Source: Paraburkholderia nodosa (GTDB lineage: Bacteria; Pseudomonadota; Gammaproteobacteria; Burkholderiales; Burkholderiaceae). Taken from it: 64,000 nucleotides of DNA. Position 1 is the stretch's first letter; each line of letters begins with the position of its first letter. This document shows, one piece after another, positions 25,697-36,269 of this stretch. The stretch spans positions 62,001 through 126,000 of the forward strand of contig NZ_MCNV01000022.1 of the NCBI RefSeq assembly GCF_001718195.1, written 5' to 3'. Below the pieces are notes generated by a model. The model did not search any database and was not told where the DNA came from. It saw nothing but the letters and a program-made list of their open reading frames with translations. The position numbers and the translations under genes are program-made.

Positions 25697-28512
25697 GCCT
25701 CCCCGCGCTCCCCGAACACGCGCTTCCACAACGCCAGCACGGCCTCGCGCTCGCGCTCCACACGCGCCGGATCGACACGCGCCTTCTCCATCCCGTCGAG
25801 CCGCAACTGATGCTGCAGCTTGCGATACAGCCGGTACGCCGAGCCTATCGTCTCGGCCTCCTCCTCACTCATGAGCCCGAAGCGCGACACCTCGCGCAGC
25901 AACGCGATATTGCCCGTGTTGCGGATCAGCTCGGGGTCCTGCGCCGCATGCAGCAGCACCCAGTACTGCACGAGAAACTCGATGTCCACCATGCCGCCGC
26001 GGTCATGCTTCAGGTCGAAGAGTTCGGTGCGGTTCGGGTGGCCGTCTTCCACGCGCTGGCGCATCTCCACGATTTCCTTCGCGAGCGGCGCGGCGTCGCG
26101 CGGCGTGGTCAGCACCTGCACGCGGATCGCCTCGAAGGCGCTGCCGATCGCCACGTCCCCGGCCGAGAAGCGCGCACGCGTGAGTGCCTGGTGCTCCCAG
26201 ACCCACGCCGTGTTCGCGGCGTCGCCCTCGCGCAGCTGGTAGCGGCGGAACGCATCGAGGTCGGTCACGAGCAGCCCGGACTCGCCGTTCGGCCGCAGGC
26301 GCAGATCGACGTCGAACAACGTGCCCGCGCCGGTGGCCGTGGTGAGCCACGTGATGAGGCGGCGCGCGAAGGTCGCGTAGATCTCCGAGGCGCGCTCGTC
26401 CTCGTCTTCGTACAGAAAGATGATGTCGAGGTCCGACGCGTAGCCCAGCTCCTTGCCGCCCAGCTTGCCGTAAGCGATCGCCGCGAAGCGCGGCACCTCG
26501 CGATGGCGTTTGGCGAACTGCTTCCACACGGTCTCGATGGTCACGTCGAGCACGGCGTCGGCAAGCTCCGAGAGCCGGTCGCTCACGTGCTCCACCGAGA
26601 GCCGCCCCGCCAGGTCGTTGAGCAGGATGCGGAACACCTCGGCCTGGTGCGCGTGACGCAGCAGGTCCATCTGCTGTTCGACGTCGGCGGCAGCGGCGAG
26701 CCGTGCGCGCAACAGACGCGAGAATTCAGGCCAGTCGAAGGGCGATGCAACTGCCTCGTCGTCGAGCAGTTCGTCGAGCAGTTGCGGATGGCGGATCAGA
26801 TAGCCCGCCGCCCAGCGAGAGCCGCCCAGCACCTTGAGCACGCGGCTGAGCGCATCCGGATATTCGCAGAGCAGCGCGAGATACGCGCCGCGCCGGATCA
26901 CGGCTTCGAGCAGGTCGAACATGCGCGCGAGCGTGTCGCCGCGCCGCTCGCGCGGCTCGAGCGTGCGTGCAGCTTCGAGCGCGCGCTGCGCGACGCTATC
27001 GAAGCGCTCGCGGCTCTTCTCGGGCAGCCCCGCGTAACGCGCCGACTGCCAGAGTCCGCGCAGGCGCGCGAGCAGCGGCGCCGGGTCGTCGATACCCAGT
27101 TCCGTGAGACGTTCGAGCAACGAGTCTTCGGCGCCCTCTTCCATGAGCGCACCGCTCCAGACCCATGCCGCCGCGCCGTCTTCCGAGGCGCCGCAGCCGC
27201 CCTCGCCGCCCATCTTGTCGGAGAAAATCTGCACGAACTGGCGCTCGACGTTGTCGCGGTGGCCGTCGAGCGTCGTCATCAGCGCGGCGTAGTCGGCAAA
27301 GCCCATCGACTTCGCGAGCGCCGCGCGCTCCTCGGCGTCGACAGGCATGGCGTGCGTTTGCGCATCGTCGCGGTATTGCAGGCGATGCTCGAGGTCGCGC
27401 AGGAAGTTGTAGGCGCGCGCGAGCTCGCCGCACACCTCCGGCGCGATCAGTCCACGCGCGGCGGCGTAGCCGAGCACCGCGAGCGTCGGGCGCACGCGGA
27501 AACCCGCGTCCTGACCGCCGCGAATGAGCTGGAACACCTGGGCGCTGAACTCGATCTCACGAATCCCGCCGCGCCCGAGCTTGATGTCGTCGGCCTTGTC
27601 GGGGCGCATCATGGCGCGCCGCTGCGCTTCCTGGCGAATCTGCAAGTGCAGCGAGCGGATTGCGCTGATCACGCCAAAGTCCAGGTAGCGCCGGTAGACA
27701 AATGGCTTCACGAGCGAATCGAGCTGACGGGCAAGACGCAGCGCGCTGTCGCTCTCGTCCTCGGAAACGAGCCGCCCCTTGATCCACGCATAGCGCTCCC
27801 ACTCGCGGCCCTGCACGTAGAAGTACTCTTCGAGCATGCCGAGGCTGCACACGAGCGGCCCGGAGTCGCCGTTCGGGCGCAGACGCATGTCCACGCGAAA
27901 CACGAAGCCATCGGCCGTCACGTCGGAGAGCGCGGCGATCAGGCGTTTGCCCACGCGCGTGAAGAAGTCCTGCGTGGCGATGGGCGCGCGCTGGCCTCCC
28001 GTGGTTTCGCCGTCGTCCTCGTAGACGAAGATCAGGTCGATGTCGGACGAAACGTTCAGCTCGCGTCCGCCCAGCTTGCCCATCCCCACCACGCCGAGCG
28101 TGAGGCGCTCGCCGCCCGGGCCGCGCGGCTCGCCGAAGAGCGTTTCGAGGTCGGCGCTCACGCAGGCGAGCGCGCGCTGGATCGTGACTTCGGCGAGATC
28201 GGTCATGCTGCCGGTCACTTCGGCGACGTCGGCCACGCCGCCGAGATCGCGCTCCATCACCGCGCAGATCACTTCCACGCGCAACTGGCGCAGGACCTTC
28301 TTCAACTGCTCGTCGTTGAGCGCTGCGCCAGGTGCGGCGTTTGCTTCGGCGAGCAGTTCCCCGCTCAACGCGTCGAGCCGCGCGACGATGCGTTCGCGCG
28401 AGAGCGGTGCCGCGGCGAGCGCCTCGACCTGCGCCGCGAGGCCAGGGCGCGCGGCGTAAGCCCGTGCTGCATAGCGGGAATAGCTGGAACTCAGAAGAGG
28501 GATGTCAGTCAT
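25693..28512 (-). CDS. glnE: Bifunctional glutamine synthetase adenylyltransferase/deadenylase GlnE
   Basis: GlnE adds and removes AMP on glutamine synthetase under PII control. From MTDIPLLSSSYSRYA (start 28510-28512) it has 939 residues, in the family range. Two nucleotidyltransferase domains are visible: an N-terminal one with NVSSDIDLIFVYEDD and a C-terminal one with YASDLDIIFLYEDEDE. Each is followed by a GlnD-PII-uridylyltransferase-like helical region (for example LGRGGIREIEFSAQVFQLI and DLKHDRGGMVDIEFLVQYW). A longer in-frame start lacks conservation. Its stop overlaps the toxin stop. Confidence 0.97.
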   Translation of the reverse strand: MTDIPLLSSSYSRYAARAYAARPGLAAQVEALAAAPLSRERIVARLDALSGELLAEANAAPGAALNDEQLKKVLRQLRVEVICAVMERDLGGVADVAEVTGSMTDLAEVTIQRALACVSADLETLFGEPRGPGGERLTLGVVGMGKLGGRELNVSSDIDLIFVYEDDGETTGGQRAPIATQDFFTRVGKRLIAALSDVTADGFVFRVDMRLRPNGDSGPLVCSLGMLEEYFYVQGREWERYAWIKGRLVSEDESDSALRLARQLDSLVKPFVYRRYLDFGVISAIRSLHLQIRQEAQRRAMMRPDKADDIKLGRGGIREIEFSAQVFQLIRGGQDAGFRVRPTLAVLGYAAARGLIAPEVCGELARAYNFLRDLEHRLQYRDDAQTHAMPVDAEERAALAKSMGFADYAALMTTLDGHRDNVERQFVQIFSDKMGGEGGCGASEDGAAAWVWSGALMEEGAEDSLLERLTELGIDDPAPLLARLRGLWQSARYAGLPEKSRERFDSVAQRALEAARTLEPRERRGDTLARMFDLLEAVIRRGAYLALLCEYPDALSRVLKVLGGSRWAAGYLIRHPQLLDELLDDEAVASPFDWPEFSRLLRARLAAAADVEQQMDLLRHAHQAEVFRILLNDLAGRLSVEHVSDRLSELADAVLDVTIETVWKQFAKRHREVPRFAAIAYGKLGGKELGYASDLDIIFLYEDEDERASEIYATFARRLITWLTTATGAGTLFDVDLRLRPNGESGLLVTDLDAFRRYQLREGDAANTAWVWEHQALTRARFSAGDVAIGSAFEAIRVQVLTTPRDAAPLAKEIVEMRQRVEDGHPNRTELFDLKHDRGGMVDIEFLVQYWVLLHAAQDPELIRNTGNIALLREVSRFGLMSEEEAETIGSAYRLYRKLQHQLRLDGMEKARVDPARVEREREAVLALWKRVFGERGEA

Positions 28513-28831
28513 GAAGTGCTGCTTGCCGGGAAGGCTCGCTGTTCGCTGTTGTGTCGCTGCGCGCGCCTGGGTTGATGACGGTGTCGATGCGACGATGCCG
28601 ATCTCGACGGTTCGACCGCGAGGGTTCGCCCCGCGCCACGCATGCACCGCCCACGGGCTCTCGAGGTCTGTCTCGCCGATGCGTCCGGCATAGCCGCCAC
28701 TGCAGTGCAAAAAATCATGCGTGTCACGCGCCGAGCGGCCATCCCGGCTTCCCCGGATGGGCCTTCTGACGGCCCTCTGTGATACATTTCGTCGTTAGAA
28801 CGCAACGCTACCATACCCCACCCGCCGCAGC
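28513..28831. other. Divergent intergenic region between glnE and yhdP
   Basis: This 319-base gap separates two divergent genes. It holds an imperfect dyad near 28736-28763 (a GGCC-ATCC arm against GGAT-GGGCC) and less GC-rich DNA with GATACATT close to yhdP. No promoter good enough to call and no reading frame were seen. Confidence 0.5.
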
Positions 28832-31800
28832 ATGTCCGAGCGAAACGATCACGCCGGCCTACCCCAATCTGGACATGCCAGCCAGGCTACCGAGCCAGGG
28901 GGTCCGCACCATCATCACCCGGTCCTGCGCCACACACTGCGCGTGCTGGCGATCATCGCGCTCGTCCTGTATTTCCTTGTCTCTGTCCTGCTGCTCGGTC
29001 TGCGCTATGTCGTGCTGCCATACGTGGACAACTTGCGTCCGCGCATCGAGCAGCTCGTCTCCTCGAAGATTCACGCCGAATTGCGCATCGGCAAGCTCGC
29101 GCCGCACTGGTCAGGCTTCCAGCCCGGCATCGACGTCACTGATCTGACGATTCGCGACCGCCACGGCAACATCGCGCTCGACGTGCCGCACGCCACGGCT
29201 TCGGTGTCGTGGCGCTCGGTCGTGCTGCTCGAACCGCTGCTCTCGAGCATTGTGGTCGAGCAGCCCGACGTGCACATCGCGCGCGAGGACGACGGCACGC
29301 TCACCGTGGCGGGCGTGCCGGTGCCCACCGCACACACGGGCAACGCCACCTTCACGACGTGGCTCATGCGCCAGCAGGCCGTCGTGCTGCGCGGCGGCAC
29401 GCTGCGCTGGCACGACGCCACGCGCGACGTGCCCGACCTCGCGTTCTCGCACATCCGCCTCGCGATCCTCAACGACGGGTACGATCATCGCGTCGCGCTC
29501 CAGGCGCCGGCCGAGGGCACCGTGCTGCACGGCCCGCTCGACTTCCGCGCGCACTTCACGCACGCGCGCTACGCACAGGCCGGCAAGCCGATCAGCTGGA
29601 CGGGCGACACCTATCTCTCGACCGGCCCCGTCGATCTGCCCACGCTCGCGCGCTACATCAACTTCCCGATCGCCACCTACGCGGGGCGCATCGACAACTC
29701 GATCTGGGCGCACTTTTCGAACGGACGCATCCTCGAAGCGAGCGGCGCGCTGGAAGGCGCAAACATCTCGCTGCGCACGCGGCCCACGCAGCCGCTGCTC
29801 GACATGCCGGTCGCGAGCTTCCACTGGAGCCTCGGCATCCAGCCCGACGACTACGCACTCAAGCTGCGCGACTTGCACGCGGAACTGGGCCAGCCGCCGC
29901 TCGACGACGGCACGCCGCTCACGCGCTCGCTCGCGCTCACGACGCTCGATGCGCGCTTTCGCCAGCAAACGCTCCAGCATGGCCAACTCATGAGCGTGCG
30001 CGGCGATCGCATCGATCTCGGCATCCTCGCCGAGTTCATGCGCGCGCTGCCGCTGCCCGGTCGCGTGCAGGGCGCGCTCGTGCGCTTCGACCCGCGCGGG
30101 CTGGTGGCAAACTACGACCTCTCCCTCGAGCGCGCGAAGCCCGAGTCGGGTGAAGCGGCTGCCGAGCAGCGCTCCACCAGCGTCGAGCCGGTCACCCACT
30201 ATCGCTTCAGGGGCGACCTGCAGGGCATCAGCATGAATGCGCAGGAGCCGGGGCCGGGCCTCACGCCGCGCGGCCACCCGCGCGCGGGCCTGCCGGGGGT
30301 CGAGAATCTCTGGGGGCACATCGACGCCGACGAGTCGCACGGCACCATCGACCTCGACACGAACAGCGTCGCCATCACGCTGCCTGGCGTGTTCGACAAT
30401 CCCCGCCTTACGTTCGACCGGCTCTCGGGCGCGGCCAGATGGACCGTGGCCGCTGAGCGCGAGCCCGGCAACCGGCTCAAGGCATTCACCGTCGATGTCG
30501 CGAACCTGGGCATCGAGAACGCCGACGCGCGCGCGAAGATGACCGCGCACTACACGAACCCCGGCAAGGGACGCGGCTCGCTCGACCTCGTCGCGCATTT
30601 CGACGAGGCCAAGGTCAAGGCCATCCCGCGTTACCTGCCCACCGCCATCAGCGAGAAGACGCGCATCTATCTCGGCCACGGCCTGCAGGCGGGCCTGTCG
30701 AAGGGTGCGACGATCGAGATCCACGGCGACCTCACCAAATTCCCCTACTCGCGCGACCCCGACGCGGGCCAGTTCCGCATCGTCGCGCCGTTCACGGGCG
30801 GCCGCTTCGACCCGTCGCCGTTCCCGCCGCGCACGATGCGCAACGGCGCGCCGAACGTCTGGCCGGCGTTCGACGGCATCGACGGCGTGTTCAAGCTGCA
30901 TGAGAACAAGCTGCGCTTCGACGTCGATCGCGGCCACTACCGCAACTTCGTGCTGCGCAACGTGAGCGGGCGCATCGAGGAACTGGGCATCAAGGGCTCC
31001 GATATCGTGATCGAGGGCAGCGGGCGCGGGCCGCTCGCGGACCTGCTCGACTACGCGGACAACAGCTCGATCGGCTATATGTCGAAGCACGCCACCGCGA
31101 AGGTGCGTGCGCAAGGGCAGTCCACGCTCGCACTCAAACTCACGATCCCGCGCCATCCGATGCCGAAGGTGCTGCTCGCGGGCGCCATCGGCTTCGAGAA
31201 CAACACGCTCACCGCGAAGAACGTGCCGCCGGTCTCGAAACTCACCGGGCAGGTGCGCTTCACGAACCACAGCGCCAATGTCGACCGGCTCACGGCGCGC
31301 TTTCTCGGCGGCGACCTGCGCGCGAGCGGCGGCATGCGCGACGACGGGCACTATAAGGTGGACGTGGCCGGCGACGTCGCGGTCGATGCGGCGCGTGGCC
31401 TGAACCTGCATGGCATGGCGGCGGCGGCGCTCGGACGCCTGTCGGGCGCGGCGCCCTACTCGCTTTCAGTAGCCGGCCAGCGCGGGCGCCTGCCCGACGT
31501 GAAGGCGAACGCCGATCTCACCGGCCTCGCACTCGACCTGCCCGCGCCGTTCGGCAAGGCCGCCGGCACGCCGATGCCGCTGAACTTCGAATTGCAGCCG
31601 GGCACGGGCACGCCCGCCGAATCCGCCGTCGGCGCCGATGCCAGGGCCGACGACGCCGCGTTCGAACATGCAGAACTCACACTCGGGCCGCTTGCCGCGC
31701 GCTACGTGATGCGCCGCCATCCGGGTCACGTACCGGAAGTCGTGCGCGGCGCGATCGGCATGAACCGCCCGGCCGATCTACCCTCGGAAGGCGTGGCCGC

Positions 31801-33310
31801 CGCCGTCGACCTGCCCACCTTCGACGCCGACGCCTGGCGCGCCGTGGTGCAGCAGCTGCGCGGGACCGCGGCGGCCCAGGCCCAGGGCGCGACGCCTGCG
31901 AGAGCGGCGGCAAGCGGCGCGCGGGCGGCGGTTCCCCCGCCGCGAACCGCCGCAGAAAGAGCGGCCGAGCGGATGGCTCAAAATCAAGACGCGGCCCCGG
32001 GCGCAACCTCCGAATCTGCCGTGCCCAGCGCCGCGGCTGCCGCGCCGCAAAGCCCGGCATCGGCCACTACGGCCACCACGGCGGCCGCGCCACCCGCCGC
32101 CTCGTCGCCGCTCGCCCCCAACGGCGCGGTCGGCCAGTTCCTGCCTTCGCGCTTCGCGGTCCACGTCGGCACGCTCACGCTGCTCAAGCGCCACTGGGAG
32201 AACGTCGTGCTCGGCGCATCGCGCACCGGCGAGCGCGGCAACGAATGGCAGGCCAACGTCGCCTCCAACCAGGTCTCGGGCCACGTCTCGTGGAAGCCCG
32301 GCGCCGTGCCGGGCGCACCGGGCACGCTCGAAGCGCGGCTCGCGCGCCTCACCGTGCCCGCTGCCACCGAAAACGACCTGCTCGGCCAGGCGATGTCGCA
32401 GCCCGCGCAGAACATGCCGTCGATCGACCTCGTCGTGAACCAGCTCATCGTGCGCGATCGCGACCTCGGCCGTCTCCAGGTCAACGCGCACAACTTCGAC
32501 GACAACGGCGTGCCGGTCTGGCAGCTCGATCAGCTCGACATCAGCAACCCGGACGCGCACCTCACCGCCACGGAAAACTGGCGCGCGGTGGGCGACACGG
32601 CAGCCAGCGAGGATTCGGCCGCAGCCGGCATGTACACGGCGCGCCGCACGGCGCTCGATTTCCATCTCGACATCAAGGACGCCGGCGCCCTGCTCCAACG
32701 CGCCGGCCGGCCGCATGTGCTCAAGAACGGCTCGGGCACGCTCGCGGGCAACCTGGAATGGCAAGGCGGCCCCACGCGCATCGACTTCCCGTCGCTCAAC
32801 GGCAACCTCGCCCTTGACCTGCGACACGGCCAGATCCTCAAGGTCGATCCGGGCGTGGCAAGGCTGCTCGGCGTGCTGAGCCTGCAAAGCCTCGCGCGCT
32901 TCCTCACGACGGACTTCCGCGACGTCATCGGCGAAGGCCTGCCCTTCACGAGCGCGACGGCCACCGCGCGGATCCAGAACGGCATTGGCAGCACCAACGA
33001 TTTCAAGCTCGTCACCGCCCCCGGGCGCGCGACGATGGCGGGCAGCGTCGACCTCGCGCACGAAACCCAGGACCTGCACGTGCACGTGGTGCCGACGGTC
33101 AGCGCGGGCGCGGGCGTGGTCGCGGCGGCCATCATCAATCCGCTCTTCGGCCTCGGCGCGCTGATCGGCGACGTCGTGCTCTCGCAAACGCTCGAGCACG
33201 CCTTCGCGATGGACTTCGCGATTACGGGCCCGTGGGCCAAACCGCACATCGAGCGGCTGCATGGCGATCAGGGTAAGATGGACGCGCAGGCGCCGGCCGC
33301 AGTGCACTGA
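28832..33310 (+). CDS. yhdP: YhdP-family AsmA-like inner-membrane protein (phospholipid transport)
   Basis: At 1,492 residues this is a member of the large AsmA-like YhdP family (TIGR02099). In E. coli YhdP acts with TamB and YdbH to move phospholipid to the outer membrane. One N-terminal membrane segment is visible (about residues 32-62, VLAIIALVLYFLVSVLLLG), followed by a very long periplasmic beta-rich region with repeated short motifs, and the conserved C-terminal part (LLGVLSLQSLARFLTTDFRDV and NPLFGLGALIGDVVLSQTLE). Around residues 1010-1090 there is an Ala/Pro-rich low-complexity insert. The nitrilase gene follows after 88 bases. Confidence 0.93.
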   Translation: MSERNDHAGLPQSGHASQATEPGGPHHHHPVLRHTLRVLAIIALVLYFLVSVLLLGLRYVVLPYVDNLRPRIEQLVSSKIHAELRIGKLAPHWSGFQPGIDVTDLTIRDRHGNIALDVPHATASVSWRSVVLLEPLLSSIVVEQPDVHIAREDDGTLTVAGVPVPTAHTGNATFTTWLMRQQAVVLRGGTLRWHDATRDVPDLAFSHIRLAILNDGYDHRVALQAPAEGTVLHGPLDFRAHFTHARYAQAGKPISWTGDTYLSTGPVDLPTLARYINFPIATYAGRIDNSIWAHFSNGRILEASGALEGANISLRTRPTQPLLDMPVASFHWSLGIQPDDYALKLRDLHAELGQPPLDDGTPLTRSLALTTLDARFRQQTLQHGQLMSVRGDRIDLGILAEFMRALPLPGRVQGALVRFDPRGLVANYDLSLERAKPESGEAAAEQRSTSVEPVTHYRFRGDLQGISMNAQEPGPGLTPRGHPRAGLPGVENLWGHIDADESHGTIDLDTNSVAITLPGVFDNPRLTFDRLSGAARWTVAAEREPGNRLKAFTVDVANLGIENADARAKMTAHYTNPGKGRGSLDLVAHFDEAKVKAIPRYLPTAISEKTRIYLGHGLQAGLSKGATIEIHGDLTKFPYSRDPDAGQFRIVAPFTGGRFDPSPFPPRTMRNGAPNVWPAFDGIDGVFKLHENKLRFDVDRGHYRNFVLRNVSGRIEELGIKGSDIVIEGSGRGPLADLLDYADNSSIGYMSKHATAKVRAQGQSTLALKLTIPRHPMPKVLLAGAIGFENNTLTAKNVPPVSKLTGQVRFTNHSANVDRLTARFLGGDLRASGGMRDDGHYKVDVAGDVAVDAARGLNLHGMAAAALGRLSGAAPYSLSVAGQRGRLPDVKANADLTGLALDLPAPFGKAAGTPMPLNFELQPGTGTPAESAVGADARADDAAFEHAELTLGPLAARYVMRRHPGHVPEVVRGAIGMNRPADLPSEGVAAAVDLPTFDADAWRAVVQQLRGTAAAQAQGATPARAAASGARAAVPPPRTAAERAAERMAQNQDAAPGATSESAVPSAAAAAPQSPASATTATTAAAPPAASSPLAPNGAVGQFLPSRFAVHVGTLTLLKRHWENVVLGASRTGERGNEWQANVASNQVSGHVSWKPGAVPGAPGTLEARLARLTVPAATENDLLGQAMSQPAQNMPSIDLVVNQLIVRDRDLGRLQVNAHNFDDNGVPVWQLDQLDISNPDAHLTATENWRAVGDTAASEDSAAAGMYTARRTALDFHLDIKDAGALLQRAGRPHVLKNGSGTLAGNLEWQGGPTRIDFPSLNGNLALDLRHGQILKVDPGVARLLGVLSLQSLARFLTTDFRDVIGEGLPFTSATATARIQNGIGSTNDFKLVTAPGRATMAGSVDLAHETQDLHVHVVPTVSAGAGVVAAAIINPLFGLGALIGDVVLSQTLEHAFAMDFAITGPWAKPHIERLHGDQGKMDAQAPAAVH

Positions 33311-33398
33311 TTTGCGCACTGAGTTGCCGCCAGGTGCGCCGCGTCGTGGGCACGCGGTATGCGTGCCATGCATCCCGAAACTCAATCAAGATCTGCCG

Positions 33399-34226
<828 letters not shown>

Positions 34227-34375
34227 CGCACGTAACGCATGCAACGCACGCGACGACTGGCCCCGCGAATGAACCCCATCGAATTCCACGCGAGTTCTCC
34301 GTTTAAGGCGCTTGATTTAGCAGCACCGCGCCCGAATCTCCATTGACAGACTTTATCGTTGATCCCACAGAGCGC

Positions 34376-35842
34376 ATGAACATCATCGAACCCGGCATCC
34401 GCAATCTGGCGACCGCGAAGGACCTGCTCCTCACGCCCTACGGCCTCGACGAGGCAGTGCTCACGCGCACGCTCGGCGAGATCTTCACGCATCGCATCGA
34501 CTACGCCGATCTCTACTTCCAGACCACGCGCAGCGAGGCCTGGAGCCTCGAGGAAGGCATCGTCAAGTCGGGCAGCTTCAGCATCGACCAGGGCGTCGGC
34601 GTGCGCGCCGTGTCCGGCGAGCGCACCGCTTTCGCCTACTCCGACGACCTCTCGCCCGAAGCGATCCGCCAGGCCGCCATCGCCACGCGCTCGATCGCCA
34701 AGGCGGGCGGCGGCAAGCAGAAGATCCAGGTGGCGAAGTCGCTCACGGGCATTACGGGCCGCGACCTGTACCTGCCCTCCGACCCGTTGAGCTCGCTCGA
34801 CGCCACCGAAAAAGTGAAGCTGCTCGAGCGCATCGAAGAGATGGCGCGCGGGCGCGATCCGCGCATCACGCAAGTCATGGCCGCGCTCGCGGGCGAGTAC
34901 GACGTGGTGCTCGTGGCCCGCAGTGACGGTGCGCTCGCCGCCGACATCCGCCCGCTCGTGCGCGTCTCGGTCACGGTGATCGCCGAGCAGAACGGCCGCC
35001 GCGAGATCGGCAACGGCGGCGGCGGCGGCCGCTACGACTATGGCTATTTCACCGACGACCTCCTGTCGAAGTACGTGGACGACGCCGTGCATGCTGCGCT
35101 CGTGAACCTCGAAGCGCGCCCGGCACCCGCCGGCGCGATGACCGTCGTGCTCGGCCCGGGCTGGCCCGGCGTGCTGCTGCACGAGGCGATCGGCCACGGC
35201 CTCGAAGGCGACTTCAACCGCAAGGGCTCGTCGGCGTTCGCCGGGCGCATTGGCGAGCGGGTAGCCGCGAAGGGCGTGACCGTGGTCGACGACGGCACGC
35301 TGCCCAACCGCCGCGGCTCGCTCAATATCGACGACGAAGGCAACCCCACGCAGTGCACGACGCTGATCGAGGACGGCATTCTCAAGGGCTACATTCAGGA
35401 CTCGCTGAACGCGCGCCTCATGAAGATGCCCGTGACGGGCAACGCGCGCCGCGAGTCGTACGCCGCGCTGCCCATGCCGCGCATGACCAACACGTACATG
35501 CTCAACGGCGACAAGGACCCGCAGGAAATCATCGGCTCGGTGAAGAACGGTCTGTATGCCGTGAACTTCGGCGGCGGTCAGGTGGACATCACGAACGGCA
35601 AGTTCGTGTTCTCGGCCTCCGAAGCCTACATGATCGAGAACGGCAAGATCACCTACCCCGTGAAGGGCGCGACGCTCATTGGCAGCGGCCCGGAATCGCT
35701 CAAGTACGTGAGCATGATCGGCAACGACATGCGCCTCGATTCGGGCGTGGGCGTGTGCGGCAAGGAGGGGCAGAGCGTGCCGGTGGGCGTGGGTCAGCCG
35801 ACGCTGCGCATCGACCGCATGACGGTCGGCGGCACGGTTTAA
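34376..35842 (+). CDS. tldD: Metalloprotease TldD
   Basis: TldD with TldE forms a zinc protease that trims unfolded peptides and, in some bacteria, modified-peptide precursors. From MNIIEPGIRN (start 34376) it has 488 residues. The zinc-binding HEAIGH lies at residues 269-274 in LLHEAIGHGLEGDFNRKGS; the C-terminal zinc-ligand segment SLKYVSMIGNDM with a following VGVCGKEGQSVPVGVGQPT is also present. The partner PmbA/TldE is not in the window. An in-frame TTG further upstream is not needed. It is followed by overlapping hairpins. Confidence 0.96.
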   Translation: MNIIEPGIRNLATAKDLLLTPYGLDEAVLTRTLGEIFTHRIDYADLYFQTTRSEAWSLEEGIVKSGSFSIDQGVGVRAVSGERTAFAYSDDLSPEAIRQAAIATRSIAKAGGGKQKIQVAKSLTGITGRDLYLPSDPLSSLDATEKVKLLERIEEMARGRDPRITQVMAALAGEYDVVLVARSDGALAADIRPLVRVSVTVIAEQNGRREIGNGGGGGRYDYGYFTDDLLSKYVDDAVHAALVNLEARPAPAGAMTVVLGPGWPGVLLHEAIGHGLEGDFNRKGSSAFAGRIGERVAAKGVTVVDDGTLPNRRGSLNIDDEGNPTQCTTLIEDGILKGYIQDSLNARLMKMPVTGNARRESYAALPMPRMTNTYMLNGDKDPQEIIGSVKNGLYAVNFGGGQVDITNGKFVFSASEAYMIENGKITYPVKGATLIGSGPESLKYVSMIGNDMRLDSGVGVCGKEGQSVPVGVGQPTLRIDRMTVGGTV

Positions 35843-35871
35843 GCGTTTGGCCTGCGCGCATTCCATGCACG

Positions 35872-35907
35872 GCGATGCGGGAATTCCGCATCGCTATGCG
35901 GATTTTC
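35872..35907 (+). terminator. Overlapping hairpins after tldD, possible terminator
   Basis: GCGATGCGG (35872-35880) can pair with CCGCATCGC (35886-35894). Part of that arm, CCGCAT (35886-35891), can instead pair with ATGCGG (35896-35901), which is followed by ATTTTC. The two stems exclude each other. The second has a weak T-run and may end tldD transcripts before the aroG promoter. Confidence 0.45.
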
Positions 35908-35959
35908 TGCACATGAGTCGTTATTTGCGCAGATAATCCGCTTTTTTACCGCACCCTGC

Positions 35960-35989
35960 TTGCCAGCCACGAGACGGCCGGGTTATAAA
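35960..35989 (+). promoter_or_regulatory. Sigma-70-type promoter of the aroG leader
   Basis: TTGCCA (35960-35965, five of six with TTGACA) and TATAAA (35984-35989, five of six with TATAAT) are 18 bases apart. Transcription would start near 35996, about 40 bases before the leader peptide ATG. This is the only good sigma-70 match between tldD and aroG. Confidence 0.75.
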
Positions 35990-36034
35990 GGCAATCACCC
36001 TTTCGACGTAACGAACGTTCAGACAAGACCCGCC

Positions 36035-36103
36035 ATGTTCGCCACGAAGTTTTATTTTTACTTCTTTTGGTATCTCAGACCGCTGGCGGATCGAGAGGGT
36101 TGA
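36035..36103 (+). CDS. Aromatic-rich leader peptide of the aroG attenuator
   Basis: A 22-residue frame beginning MFATK carries eight aromatic residues in a row at positions 6-13 (FYFYFFWY: four Phe, three Tyr, one Trp), then LRPLADREG and a TGA at 36101-36103. Such a run is far beyond chance, and it has the mark of attenuator leader peptides such as PheL and TrpL. The Shine-Dalgarno sequence is weak (AGACAAGA). The terminator starts 29 bases after the stop. Stalling at any of the three uncharged aromatic tRNAs would permit read-through into aroG. Confidence 0.88.
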   Translation: MFATKFYFYFFWYLRPLADREG

Positions 36104-36143
36104 TAGTACGCGCAGGACCCCGAACACACGAGAAACCGCCAGC
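36038..36143 (+). promoter_or_regulatory. Attenuator alternative pairings 1:2 and 2:3 (antiterminator)
   Basis: Segment 1 (TTCGCCA, 36038-36044) can pair with segment 2 (TGGCGGA, 36084-36090), forming a pause-type stem around the aromatic codons. Segment 2 (GCTGGCGG, 36082-36089) is also perfectly complementary over 8 bp to CCGCCAGC (36136-36143), the 5' arm of the terminator. A ribosome stalled on the early control codons leaves 2:3 free to form; a ribosome at the stop codon hides segment 2, allowing the terminator. This is the classical four-segment layout. Confidence 0.8.
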
Positions 36144-36164
36144 CAAGCCTGGCGGTTTTTTTTT
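36133..36164 (+). terminator. Attenuator terminator ahead of aroG
   Basis: AAACCGCCAG (36133-36142) pairs perfectly with CTGGCGGTTT (36149-36158) around a six-base loop and runs into nine consecutive T residues. It lies 105 bases before the aroG ATG and 29 bases after the leader stop codon. Confidence 0.93.
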
Positions 36165-36269
36165 CGCCCCGCAGTTTCGACAACAGTTGCGAGCCGCACC
36201 TTCATCTAACCGAATTTGAAGCACCGTCCGAACGACGCACGCTACGCACAGGATCAGGAGAAAACGACC

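Noticed and set aside
25810..28575. 921-codon open frame on the + strand opposite glnE
   Set aside because: Antisense shadow of glnE with Arg/Ala/Val-rich low-complexity composition and no domain.
29111..31411. 766-codon - strand frame inside yhdP
   Set aside because: Antisense shadow. The + strand frame has family motifs, an N-terminal membrane segment and the expected length.
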